Notes under the pieces: model-generated
What the model was told of the DNA's origin: nothing
What the model saw: only the letters and a program-made list of their open reading frames with translations
The model's database searches: none
Part shown: positions 1 to 8,225 of the stretch, piece by piece
Layout: each line of letters starts with the position of its first letter
How positions within the stretch are numbered: position 1 is the stretch's first letter
Position numbers and translations under genes: made by a program
Assembly (NCBI GenBank): GCA_035458525.1
Contig: DATHZQ010000075.1
Location: forward strand, 38,085 to 102,084
DNA length: 64,000 bases
Origin: DATHZQ01 sp035458525
Lineage (GTDB): Bacteria > Actinomycetota > Acidimicrobiia > Spongiisociales > UBA5794
Direction of reading: 5' to 3'

Positions 1-1
1 G

Positions 2-286
2 CCGCGTGGCGCCGGAGCAATCTTCAGCTTCGGCATCAAGGGGGGCCGCGACGCAGGCCAACGGTTCATCGAGCGGCTGTCGGTGTTCTCTCATCTCGCC
101 AACGTGGGCGACGCCAAATCGCTGGTGATCCATCCAGCCAGCACCACCCACGCCACGATGTCACCCGACGAGCTCGAGGCGGCCGGAGTAGGAGAGGACC
201 TCGTGCGTCTCTCCGTCGGACTCGAGGACGCAGCCGACCTCATCGACGACCTCGCCCGCGGCCTGCGTGCGTCCCAGAAGGGCTGA
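2..286 (+). CDS. metY: O-acetylhomoserine sulfhydrylase-type PLP enzyme, C-terminal part
   Basis: Only the last 94 residues are in the window; the 5' end lies outside. The visible part contains FSFGIKGG, FSHLANVGDAKSLVIHPAST and SVGLEDAADLIDDL. These are the C-terminal signatures of the Cys/Met-metabolism PLP family, and the HPAST-THATMSPDEL stretch is typical of MetY. The family makes homocysteine from O-acetylhomoserine and sulfide in the cytoplasm. The catalytic lysine is upstream of the window. An alpha/beta hydrolase starts 2 bp after the stop. It could be a homoserine acetyltransferase-like partner by position, but its sequence looks like a general hydrolase. The family call is firm; the exact substrate (acetyl- or succinyl-homoserine) is inferred. 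Confidence 0.85.
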   Translation, partial: PRGAGAIFSFGIKGGRDAGQRFIERLSVFSHLANVGDAKSLVIHPASTTHATMSPDELEAAGVGEDLVRLSVGLEDAADLIDDLARGLRASQKG

Positions 287-288
287 CG

Positions 289-1092
289 ATGGAACTCACC
301 GTTGCCGGCAAGACGGTCCGGGCTGCCACTGGCGGCCGCCCGCTCGACCAGGGACGACCGCTACTGGTGCTGCTCCACGGCGCCGGCATGGACCACACCG
401 TGTGGGCGCTCGTCATGCGGGCACTGGCCCATGGCGGGTACTCCGTGCTCGCCCCGGACTTGCCGGGGCACGGCAAGAGCGAAGGCCCGATTCCCAAGTC
501 CGTCGAGGACTATGCGATGTGGACCGCCTCTCTGATCGAAGCGACCGGATTCACATCGGCCCACCTCGCCGGCCACAGCCTCGGGTCGGCAATCGCGCTG
601 CAGACCGCTGCTGCTGACTCAGACTTGGCCAGCTCACTGATCCTCATGGGCATGGCCGCCACGACGCCGGTGCATCCCGACCTGCAAGCGGCGGCCGATG
701 CCGGAGAGCATCGCGCCATCGAGCTGATCATGTCGTGGGGCCTCGGCCCCAATGCCCAGATGGGCCGGCATCCCGTGCCGGGCATGGCGATGCGAGCCAC
801 AGGTACTCGGCTCATGGAGTCGGTCGATGCGGCCGCGCTGGCCGCCGACCTGCGCTCCAGCGGCAGCTACACCCAGGGCCTCGAGGCCGCGGCCGCCGTC
901 GCGTGCCCGGCGCTGCTGATCCTCGGCAGACGCGATCAGATGACGCCTGCGCGTAACGCCGAACCCTTGATCGAGGCGCTGCGCGACGTCTCCTCGGTCA
1001 CCATCCCGGACGCGGGGCACATGATGATGGTGGAGGATCCCAATCGAGTGATCGACGAGACCCTTGCCTTTCTCGCCACGGTGGAGGCGTAA
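289..1092 (+). CDS. alpha/beta hydrolase
   Basis: A 267-residue alpha/beta hydrolase. The oxyanion-side motif LLHGAGMDHTVW is at residues 28-39 and the nucleophile elbow GHSLG at 95-99 (Ser97). The acid is likely in LGRRDQMTP and the catalytic histidine in DAGHMMMVEDP near the C-terminus, so the triad appears complete. DLPGHGKSEG at 57-66 is the usual loop after strand 4. The ATG lies 2 bp after the preceding stop, so the gene is probably co-transcribed with the metY-type gene. Size and motifs fit small esterases, C-C hydrolases and haloperoxidase-like enzymes; the substrate cannot be read from the sequence. A role in the meta-cleavage pathway 12 kb away is possible but unsupported. Confidence 0.8.
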   Translation: MELTVAGKTVRAATGGRPLDQGRPLLVLLHGAGMDHTVWALVMRALAHGGYSVLAPDLPGHGKSEGPIPKSVEDYAMWTASLIEATGFTSAHLAGHSLGSAIALQTAAADSDLASSLILMGMAATTPVHPDLQAAADAGEHRAIELIMSWGLGPNAQMGRHPVPGMAMRATGTRLMESVDAAALAADLRSSGSYTQGLEAAAAVACPALLILGRRDQMTPARNAEPLIEALRDVSSVTIPDAGHMMMVEDPNRVIDETLAFLATVEA

Positions 1093-1260
1093 GCCGGGGC
1101 CCCACATTGTCCGGTTGCTCTGGATGCACCCGCCATCGAGGTCGACGCGGCCAGTGGTGTTCGCTGCTTCGCCTTGGAATCCGTTCCGTTGGCGCGGCCC
1201 ATCTCGCAACGGGAGCCGGAGAACCTTTGCCGATCGGGTCCTGGGCACGATGATGGCCCC

Positions 1261-2379
1261 GTGCAAACTCGCATTCTCCAAACCGACGGCGACGGCATCG
1301 CCGTGGCGACATCGCAGCTACCGATCCAGGTTCCGGCCGGGGGATGGGTGTGGGTCGACGTCAAGGCGGGGCCCGACGATGTCGCAGCGCTGTCGACGCT
1401 CTCCGAGGAGTTGCATCTCGATCCCCTCGCCGTGCGGGACGCCGTGCTCGAGCTCGACCTCTCGAAGGTCGACGACTTCGGCCACCATCTCCTCGTCATT
1501 CTGCATGGCCTGTGCCAGGACCGCTTCGAGACGTACGAGATCGATTGCTTTCTGACTGATCGCCACCTCGTGACGGTGCGCCAAGAGGATTCGCCGGCGC
1601 TCGATGCCCTCTGGCACTACGAACTGAGCAACTCCACAATATCCAAATCCGGACCAGACGAGCTGCTGGCGCAGATCGGCGACGTGCTGACGCGGCGGCT
1701 TCTCTCAGTAGTCGATGCCTTCGAGGTCAGGATCGACGAGCTGATCCTCGCTGCGCTCGACGCTGACCCCAACTTCCTGGAAGAGCTGATGGCAGTCCGC
1801 GTCGATCTGGCAACGCTACGCAGGGTCATCCAACCACAGCGAGAAGCGCTCGACGTTCTGCGGGGAATCGAGTCCGGATTGATATCCGACACTGGGCGCC
1901 GCCGGCTCTCCGACACGTTCGACGTGGCGCTGAGGGCGTCACACGATCTCGAGGCCGCCCGCAGTGCGCTCTCGGAGACTCTGGACGCCTACCGTGGCGC
2001 TGAGGCCCGGGAGGCAACCGACGTGTCGAAGATCCTCACGATGTACGCCGCCATCATGCTGCCGCTGAGCCTCGTCGCCGGGTTCTTCGGGATGAACTTC
2101 CCCAACTTGCCGGGGCTCGACAGCGATTCAGGCTGGATCATGGTGACCTTGGTGATGCTGTTCATTGCCCTGCTGTCGGTCGGGGTATTCGTGACGGTCG
2201 GATGGATCCGACGCCCATCTGGCAGGGCCGCCGGAGCTGCCCTGGGGCGTGGCCTCATCGAGGCCGCACGTGCACCGGTTCAGGTAGGCGGCGCGTTGTA
2301 TGAAGTGTCGACCATGCCCCTTCGCACGATCACGTCGCGCCGATCGTCACGTCAGTCCGACCAATCTCCGGAGGCCTAG
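1261..2379 (+). CDS. corA: CorA-type divalent metal ion transporter
   Basis: A 372-residue CorA-family Mg2+/Co2+ channel. The long N-terminal cytoplasmic domain contains an acidic funnel helix (about 140-255). The GMN signature is at residues 277-279 (GFFGMNFP), at the end of the first of two C-terminal membrane helices; the second is IMVTLVMLFIALLSVGVFV. After it comes a longer than usual tail of about 70 residues, rich in Arg and Ala. I chose the GTG at 1261 because family similarity starts about there. An in-frame ATG at 1174 would add 29 residues of non-conserved sequence. No clear Shine-Dalgarno sequence supports either start. The gene is monocistronic and converges on the SDR gene. Confidence 0.88.
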   Translation: MQTRILQTDGDGIAVATSQLPIQVPAGGWVWVDVKAGPDDVAALSTLSEELHLDPLAVRDAVLELDLSKVDDFGHHLLVILHGLCQDRFETYEIDCFLTDRHLVTVRQEDSPALDALWHYELSNSTISKSGPDELLAQIGDVLTRRLLSVVDAFEVRIDELILAALDADPNFLEELMAVRVDLATLRRVIQPQREALDVLRGIESGLISDTGRRRLSDTFDVALRASHDLEAARSALSETLDAYRGAEAREATDVSKILTMYAAIMLPLSLVAGFFGMNFPNLPGLDSDSGWIMVTLVMLFIALLSVGVFVTVGWIRRPSGRAAGAALGRGLIEAARAPVQVGGALYEVSTMPLRTITSRRSSRQSDQSPEA

Positions 2380-2391
2380 GCCTCCGGGCGC

Positions 2392-3099
2392 TCACACCGA
2401 TCGGGTGATGCCGCCGTCGATGCGGATGTTCTGCCCGGTGATGTAGCTCGACGCATCCGACGCCAGGAAGGCGATCAGGTCGGCGACCTCCTCGGCACGA
2501 CCGTAGCGGCCCATCGGGATGCGAGATCGCCGTTCCTCCGACTCTGGCAGGCTGTCGATGAATCCGGGGAGGACGTTGTTCATGCGCACCTTGGCAGCGG
2601 CGTACTCGTCGGTGAACAGCTTGGTGAACGAGGCGAGCCCCGCGCGGAACACACCCGAGGTCGGGAACGCCGCCTCCGGCTCGAATGCGGCATACGTTGA
2701 GATGTTGACGATCGAGCCGCCGCCCCGCTGGACCATATGCGGGGTCACGAGCCGGGCGACCCGCACCACGTTGAGCAGGTAGACCTCCATGCCGTCGTGC
2801 CAATCCTGGTCGGTCATCTCGAGGATCGGTCCTTTCGGACCGTGGCCAGCGCTGTTGACGACGGCATGGATGCGACCGAAGCGCGCCACCGTCTCATCGA
2901 CCAGCCGTACGAGGTCATCGACCGACCGGTTGCTGCCGGTCACCCCGAGCCCACCGAGCTCCTCGGCCAGCGCCTCGCCCTTGCCGGACGAGGAGAGGAT
3001 GGAAACGTTCCAGCCGTCTGCGGCGAGCCGGCGGGCTGCGGCAGCGCCCATTCCGCTCCCCCCGGCGGTGACGATGGCGACGCGTCCAGACGTTGACAT
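2392..3099 (-). CDS. short-chain dehydrogenase/reductase lacking the YxxxK pair
   Basis: A 235-residue SDR. The cofactor motif TAGGSGMG is at 11-18, NSAG at 82-85, the structural Asn at 110, the catalytic-type Ser in NIST at 132-135, and the C-terminal TGQNIRIDGG at 221-230. Where the catalytic Tyr-x-x-x-Lys should be (TSGVFRAGLASFTK, 147-160), alignment puts Ser148 and Arg152. Both key residues are therefore replaced. I recall a divergent SDR subfamily with this FRAGL sequence, so this looks like a family trait rather than decay; the frame is intact and the rest is well conserved. It may have altered chemistry or be a non-catalytic NAD(P)-binding protein. Substrate unknown. Good Shine-Dalgarno sequence (GAGGAGCTCCCC) before the ATG. 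Confidence 0.8.
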   Translation of the reverse strand: MSTSGRVAIVTAGGSGMGAAAARRLAADGWNVSILSSSGKGEALAEELGGLGVTGSNRSVDDLVRLVDETVARFGRIHAVVNSAGHGPKGPILEMTDQDWHDGMEVYLLNVVRVARLVTPHMVQRGGGSIVNISTYAAFEPEAAFPTSGVFRAGLASFTKLFTDEYAAAKVRMNNVLPGFIDSLPESEERRSRIPMGRYGRAEEVADLIAFLASDASSYITGQNIRIDGGITRSV

Positions 3100-3196
3100 G
3101 GGGAGCTCCTCGAGGGTTGGCAGGGAGCATCCTGGCAGACTGTCGGATCTCCTCTCCGCTGCCCGTACTTACGGGTCATCTGGGACAGTGATCTGT

Positions 3197-3439
3197 ATGA
3201 AGACCACGATCGAGATCTCCGACGACCTGTTGCGGCGCGCCAAGACCACGGCAGCGGCGGAAGGAACCACCCTCCGTGCACTCGTTGAGTCAGGACCGCG
3301 GAATCAGATTCGGTCCAGGCAGCACGACGGATATGTTCTCCCCGACGCCTCCTTCGGCGGCAACGGAGTGCAGCCGGGAATCGACGAGGGTGACTGGTGG
3401 ACGCTGAGGGGCCTGATCTACGCAGGTCGCGGCACGTGA
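3197..3439 (+). CDS. VapB-type antitoxin
   Basis: An 80-residue protein starting MKTTIEISDDLLRRAK, a ribbon-helix-helix start typical of VapB antitoxins. The C-terminal half (DASFGGNGVQPGIDEGDWWTLRGLIYAGRG) matches the usual toxin-wrapping tail with a W-x-x-x-R/I pattern. Its stop overlaps the GTG start of the PIN-domain toxin (GTGA at 3436-3439), which signals translational coupling. The family neutralises the toxin and represses its own promoter; the 97 bp upstream would hold that operator. Functional specificity is inferred from the family only. Confidence 0.82.
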   Translation: MKTTIEISDDLLRRAKTTAAAEGTTLRALVESGPRNQIRSRQHDGYVLPDASFGGNGVQPGIDEGDWWTLRGLIYAGRGT

Positions 3440-3864
3440 TCGCAGTCGGCACCGACGTTCTCGTCTATGCGCACCGGGCCGACTCGGCATTCCATGCCGC
3501 CGCTTCCGCTGCTGTGCGGCGGCTGGCTGAAGGCAGGGCGCCGTGGGCAATCCCATGGCCATGCCTGCACGAGTTCCTCGCCATTGCGACCCATCCGCGC
3601 ATCTACGACCCGCCGACGCCGATGGAGCAGGCCGTGGCCCAGGCGACCGCGTGGCTCGACTCCCCCTCGCTCGTCTTGCTGGGCGAAATCGGCGGCTACT
3701 GGGAGACCCTGGTCGCATCGCTGGATGCGTCGAATGCCACCGGAGGCAGGCTGCACGACGCCCGCATCGCAGCGCTCTGCGAAACAGCCGGCGTGGCCGA
3801 GCTGTGGTCAGCGGATCGCGGCTTCAGCCGGTTCCAGGTGAATGCGACGAACCCGCTGGCATGA
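3436..3864 (+). CDS. VapC-type PIN-domain ribonuclease toxin
   Basis: A 142-residue PIN domain. The first acidic site residue is in VGTDVLVYAHR near the N-terminus. The second acidic patch is in the helix starting LHDARIAALCE, and the last in SADRGFSRF, giving a complete PIN acidic centre for Mg-dependent RNA cleavage. I chose the GTG overlapping the antitoxin stop; an ATG at 3397 would add 13 residues encoded inside the antitoxin gene. The 3' end overlaps the convergent SARP regulator gene by 41 bp, so both C-termini are encoded by the same DNA. The pair is intact, unlike the VapC fragment near 53.8 kb. Confidence 0.85.
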   Translation: MIAVGTDVLVYAHRADSAFHAAASAAVRRLAEGRAPWAIPWPCLHEFLAIATHPRIYDPPTPMEQAVAQATAWLDSPSLVLLGEIGGYWETLVASLDASNATGGRLHDARIAALCETAGVAELWSADRGFSRFQVNATNPLA

Positions 3865-6800
3865 GGCCGGCGAGCCGCGTAGCCGACTCTGCATAGACGG
3901 CTGGTGGTTTCATAGCGAAGCCGCGCTCCGCTGCTGTCGCAAAGACCACAGGATCGAGCCCATCCCGCAGCGTCTTCAGTGGATCGTTGTTCCGCGCATC
4001 CCAGTCACGAAGCACCGGCCATGGTCTGGCGCCTCGGTGTTGCTCCCCACATGCCAGGGCGACCACGGCCATCTCGGCGTCGATCGGGATCAGCGCCCGG
4101 CCGAGGAGCGGCAAGGCTCCCTTCGACAAGTCCGAGTCGACGAGGGAGCCCACCAGAGCGCACGCCTGCACCAGCTCAGCGACCGCCTCGTCGATGCGTC
4201 CGAGGTCCACGAGCACGAGTGCTCGAAAAAAACGCCAATCGGCAGCGAACACCAGCATGCCCAGGTCGTCGAGTGCATCGATCGCAGTGTGCAAGTGGCG
4301 CAATGTACGGCCCGGGTCCCCCTGAGCGAACGCGCTCAGCGCAAGCGGCTGTGACATCGTCGCTGCCCGCCGGTGCTCGCCCAGGCTGCGCATGCCATCG
4401 GCCGCATGGGCCGACAACCTCTCGGCGAGTTGGTGCTGACCTCGAGACAGGGCAATCCAGGCTCGTACCATGTCTGCAATGACGACATCCCGAACGAACC
4501 CCATGGTCTCCGCCAGCTCGGCGTAGCGATCGACAACTGCTTCGGCCGCGTCCAGACAATCAGCTCTCGCCGCCGAGTCGCGGCTGTTGGCAGCATGCGA
4601 GGACAGCGCCCACGCATAGTTGTGCAGACTCATCAGTGCTTCGACTGGTTGCCCGGTGTCCATCGAGGCCGCAATCGCGGCCTCGTGGGCAGCAATGAGC
4701 TCTCCCCAGGATGCCGCTGCCGGAACAGCGTCGGCCTCGCGTCGCAGAACCCAAGCATCCACCGCGGGGTCGCGGAGGGCGCCCGCAGTGGTCCGCAGTT
4801 CGTCGAGCATCGCCCCATACATCCAATCCCTACCCCTCACCAGCGCGATCCGCGGACTGGCCAGGTGCAGCAGCCTCGCCCTCGGCTTCGACGGGGTCGT
4901 ATCCGCAGCGAGAACCTGTTCGATGAGTGGCAGCACAGCTCGGCTGCTCTCCGCGGCGTCCCAGAACCACATCGCCTCTGCCGCCATTCGCTGCGCGCCT
5001 TCGACCTCACCGATCTTCAGCAGGTGACGCATAGCAGCCTCGAGGTTCGCCGCGTCCGAATCCAACACATCGATGCCCTTGCCCGCCTCCACCTCGACCC
5101 GACTACCGGCGAAGAGCTCCGCGAAGTATCCGCTGTGGCGGTCGGCTACGACGCCAACCTCGCCCTCTTCCTCGAGGCGGCCCCAGGCGTATTGCCGCAC
5201 GGGCTCGAGCATGCGAAACCGAGTCGAGGAGCCGCGATCGACCACCACGAGCGAGGCATCGACGAGACGGCGCAGCTCGGTGCGGACGTCGCCAGTTTCG
5301 AGAGGGGCGAATCCGGCCACCGGTGCGACGGCGGCGAGAGCGAAGCTCGAGCGGAAGATCGCCATTCGCCGCAAAAGCGCGGCCGACTCCGGTGACAACA
5401 GACGCTCGCTCCAACCGATGTTGGCTCGCAGATCACGATGACGCTCTGGCCCGATGCGCTCGGACGACACAAATGCGGTGAGCGGCTCATCCATCGCCGC
5501 GATGACCTCTGCCGCCGAGAATGTGCGCAGCTGTGCCGCCGCCAACTCGATCAAGAGCGGAAACCCGGCCGTACCCTCGGCGAGTTTGTCCAGTTCGCCG
5601 TCGACGAGGTTGCCGGCGCCGTCACGGCCGACCAGCTGGATCCGATCGGCGAGGAGCCGCTGTGCGTCGCCCCCGTCGTTGACATCGAGCGGTGCTAGGC
5701 GATAGACCGACTCGCCGTCGACCCCCAGCACGACCCGGCTGGTGGCGAGGATCCGCAATCCCGGCGCACGCTGCAACAGCTGAACGGCGGCATGCGCCGC
5801 TTCAGACCTGACCGGCTCACAATTGTCGAGTATGACCAGCACCCGCCGCTTGCCGAGACGCGCCACGACGGCGTCCGCAGCGTCCTGGCCGTCGAGCACA
5901 CATCGCAGCTCCGCGGCAAGGGCTCCGAACACATCACCCGTGGCTTCGACCAGGGTGAGGTCGACCAATACGGCATCCTCATATCGCAAGGCGACCCGGC
6001 GACCGAACTCCACGGCGAGCGATGTCTTCCCTAGACCGCCTGCGCCTGTGATCGTGACCAGCCGATGGGCCTCTACCAACCGGGAGAGATCGGCGAGCTC
6101 TTCATCTCGCCCGACGAACGCAGCTATGGGCTCGGGCATCCCGTTGCGCACCATCGGCACAGCGCCCTCCGTGCTCACGTCGCGATCCAGGAGGATGTGC
6201 TCTTCCAGCCGCTGCAACTCTTGGGGCGGCTCGATCCCGAGTTCTTCGCCGAGGGCATTGGCGAGACGCTGGTACGCCTGGAGCGCGTCGGCCTGGCGCC
6301 CTCTTCGATAGAGCGCCATCATCAAGCTCGCAGTGAGCTCCGGCCGCAGCGGGAACCGGCTGACCAGCGCCTTGATCTCAGGGATCAGCTCGTCGGTGTC
6401 TTTCCATGCCATGTCACATCGAATTCGCAGCTCGATCGCGGCGAGATACGCCTCCTCCAGCCCTTTGATCGCGGGGGCGGCGAAGTCGTCAGCCGCAAAC
6501 TCCTGCAGCGCATCGCCTTCCCAGAGGGCGAGGGCGTCCGAAAGGACCAAGGAGGCTGCAGTCGGATCCGACTCGTGGAGGCGGCGAGCTTCCGCGAGCA
6601 TCCCCATGAAGCGCCCGGCGTCGACGTCGCTCTCCGCGATGTCGATTGCATAACCGCCGGCCTCGCGGCGGAGCAGCGGTGTTGCTTCGCCTGGTTCACC
6701 CCCGAGCGCCTTGCGGAGACGCGACATGTAGACGTATACGTCGTTGCGGCGGGCTTCGGGAGCATCGGCGCCCCACAGTGCCATGACGATGATGTCGGAC

Positions 6801-6931
6801 GAGACGATTTGGCGGCGGTTGACGAGGAGCAAGGCAAGCAACGCCCTCTGCTTGCGAGAGCCGATATCGAGCTGTGTGCCATCCCTGAGCACCTGCAGGG
6901 GCCCAAGCAACTTGAAGTCGAGTCCAACCAT
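3824..6931 (-). CDS. AfsR/SARP-family regulator with NB-ARC ATPase and helical repeats
   Basis: A 1035-residue multidomain regulator. Residues 1-90 form a winged helix (LLGPLQVLRDG, then ALLALLLVNRR). Residues 95-245 are a bacterial transcriptional activator domain ending LGIEPPQELQRLEE. The NB-ARC-like ATPase starts about 265, with Walker A GAGGLGKTS at 296-304 and Walker B RVLVILDN at 363-370, followed by the ATSR sensor and a winged helix. From about 600 on, helical TPR-like repeats run to the end. This layout is the AfsR type, usually a pathway-level activator of secondary or accessory metabolism. It is flanked by VapC (3' overlap of 41 bp) and a small secreted-protein operon. Its targets cannot be deduced from this window. 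Confidence 0.88.
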   Translation of the reverse strand: MVGLDFKLLGPLQVLRDGTQLDIGSRKQRALLALLLVNRRQIVSSDIIVMALWGADAPEARRNDVYVYMSRLRKALGGEPGEATPLLRREAGGYAIDIAESDVDAGRFMGMLAEARRLHESDPTAASLVLSDALALWEGDALQEFAADDFAAPAIKGLEEAYLAAIELRIRCDMAWKDTDELIPEIKALVSRFPLRPELTASLMMALYRRGRQADALQAYQRLANALGEELGIEPPQELQRLEEHILLDRDVSTEGAVPMVRNGMPEPIAAFVGRDEELADLSRLVEAHRLVTITGAGGLGKTSLAVEFGRRVALRYEDAVLVDLTLVEATGDVFGALAAELRCVLDGQDAADAVVARLGKRRVLVILDNCEPVRSEAAHAAVQLLQRAPGLRILATSRVVLGVDGESVYRLAPLDVNDGGDAQRLLADRIQLVGRDGAGNLVDGELDKLAEGTAGFPLLIELAAAQLRTFSAAEVIAAMDEPLTAFVSSERIGPERHRDLRANIGWSERLLSPESAALLRRMAIFRSSFALAAVAPVAGFAPLETGDVRTELRRLVDASLVVVDRGSSTRFRMLEPVRQYAWGRLEEEGEVGVVADRHSGYFAELFAGSRVEVEAGKGIDVLDSDAANLEAAMRHLLKIGEVEGAQRMAAEAMWFWDAAESSRAVLPLIEQVLAADTTPSKPRARLLHLASPRIALVRGRDWMYGAMLDELRTTAGALRDPAVDAWVLRREADAVPAAASWGELIAAHEAAIAASMDTGQPVEALMSLHNYAWALSSHAANSRDSAARADCLDAAEAVVDRYAELAETMGFVRDVVIADMVRAWIALSRGQHQLAERLSAHAADGMRSLGEHRRAATMSQPLALSAFAQGDPGRTLRHLHTAIDALDDLGMLVFAADWRFFRALVLVDLGRIDEAVAELVQACALVGSLVDSDLSKGALPLLGRALIPIDAEMAVVALACGEQHRGARPWPVLRDWDARNNDPLKTLRDGLDPVVFATAAERGFAMKPPAVYAESATRLAGLMPAGSSHSPGTG

Positions 6932-7049
6932 CCCCTATCGATCCTAGGTCGGGCGTTTCTGCGGAATCGACGAATACCGCACCACAACGACAATGTCCCG
7001 GTCACGGGGACCGAGACATCGTCGTGCTGTGTGGAGGCGCCCTCAGCGT

Positions 7050-7535
7050 TCAAGGAAGGATGATCTCCCCTCGGAAATCGGCCGTCCCCGCCGCAACGTC
7101 ATCGCGGAACACGATGAGTCCGCTGGCGCCTGCAAGATCACCGGTGCCACCGATGATCGGATGGGTGCAGCCACCAGACAGCTGGGTTCCGTCCGGCGCA
7201 AACGTTGCAATGAACCGGTAGCTCGTCTGCAAGGTGCCGCACTTCTCCCCGTCCGGAGAGTCCCAGCAGCCGGCAATCGTCTCGAAGCCCTCCTCCACAT
7301 ACACACCGTCGGGGCTGAACCTGGCCCTCGTGATCTCGTCGGTGTAGAGACAGCCGGTGAAGCTGCCTTCCATCTCGAGCGTGGCGAGGCTGGTCGCCCC
7401 ACCGCACTCGTCAACGAAGGTGGCAACGCCCTCGACGTTCTGCTCCATCGCTCCTGCAGCGCCTGCCGGCAAGACGAGCAGTGCGGCGAGCATGCTCAGC
7501 ACCGCTACGAACCGACTCAGTCTCCGAATCGTCAT
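7050..7535 (-). CDS. small secreted protein, possible beta-barrel fold
   Basis: A 161-residue exported protein. The signal peptide is MTIRRLSRFVAVLSMLAALL followed by a VLPAGAAGA cleavage region. The mature part has four or more Cys (ECGG, GCLY, GCWD, KCGT, GGCTH). It ends in GGTGDLAGASGLIVFRD and DFRGEI, a sequence style seen in allene-oxide-cyclase/dirigent-like barrel proteins; that fold is a guess. Start chosen at the ATG at 7535, preceded by a strong Shine-Dalgarno sequence (GGGAGGAAG). It lies 32 bp downstream of another small secreted protein gene on the same strand, so the two are probably an operon. Function unknown. Confidence 0.72.
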   Translation of the reverse strand: MTIRRLSRFVAVLSMLAALLVLPAGAAGAMEQNVEGVATFVDECGGATSLATLEMEGSFTGCLYTDEITRARFSPDGVYVEEGFETIAGCWDSPDGEKCGTLQTSYRFIATFAPDGTQLSGGCTHPIIGGTGDLAGASGLIVFRDDVAAGTADFRGEIILP

Positions 7536-7567
7536 CGTTCTTCCTCCCTCATTCCCTTTCGAACCGG

Positions 7568-8083
7568 TCAGCAGTGGGCTGCGTCGACGTCGACCGTCGC
7601 CTCGAACACCAACTCGTCTCCGAACACGTCGACGACGAGACGGATCACATGGGTCCCGGGATCCAGGACGCCGATCACGGGATCGCCGGCAGCGATCCAC
7701 CAGAACCCCTTGTCCGGACCGTTGGCGATGGGCTTCGCCGGAGTCTCGACAACGTCCAGCTCCTCACCGTCCAGCGTGTAGGTCACGACCTCGTAGATGT
7801 CGCCGGTTGTGTTGTCCTCGCCGAATCCGTAGAACCAGGTGCCGACGAGCAGGTCGTCGCAGACTGCGGCATCACTGAACGGCGAGAGGCGGCCTTCCGG
7901 GTTGAAGCCGGGTGCCGCATGCATCGAGGCCTGGCCGTTGTTGAACAGGATCGCCTCACCGCCCGTGATTCCGGCGTTGAACGACGCCATCAACTCACCA
8001 GTGCCGGGTGCGGCACTCGCCGGGGCGACCAGCATGGTGGCGAGCAACATGGCTCCGCTCAGCGCGGTGATCCATCTGCGCAT
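7568..8083 (-). CDS. small secreted protein of unknown function
   Basis: A 171-residue exported protein with signal peptide MRRWITALSGAMLLATMLVA and a probable APASA cleavage site. The mature part is rich in beta-type sequence (VGTWFYGFGEDN, IYEVVTYTLDGEEL, THVIRLVVDVFGDELVFEA) and has two Cys, one of them the C-terminal residue. The ATG at 8083 has a good Shine-Dalgarno sequence (GGAGGA). It precedes the other secreted protein gene at 7535 in a probable two-gene operon. I do not recognise the family. The 142 bp up to the divergent aminotransferase gene should hold both promoters. Confidence 0.7.
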   Translation of the reverse strand: MRRWITALSGAMLLATMLVAPASAAPGTGELMASFNAGITGGEAILFNNGQASMHAAPGFNPEGRLSPFSDAAVCDDLLVGTWFYGFGEDNTTGDIYEVVTYTLDGEELDVVETPAKPIANGPDKGFWWIAAGDPVIGVLDPGTHVIRLVVDVFGDELVFEATVDVDAAHC

Positions 8084-8225
8084 ACGCGTCCTCCTGCACT
8101 CGGGACGCCCCACCCTTCTCAAGAGCGTCCGGTGGCGGCAGGCTCCCAGGCGGACCTTGCAGGAATCTTGAAGCGGCTAGCTCAGGGACCGTCTCGACGA
8201 TCTGCACATCTCGTAGGCTCTCTGG

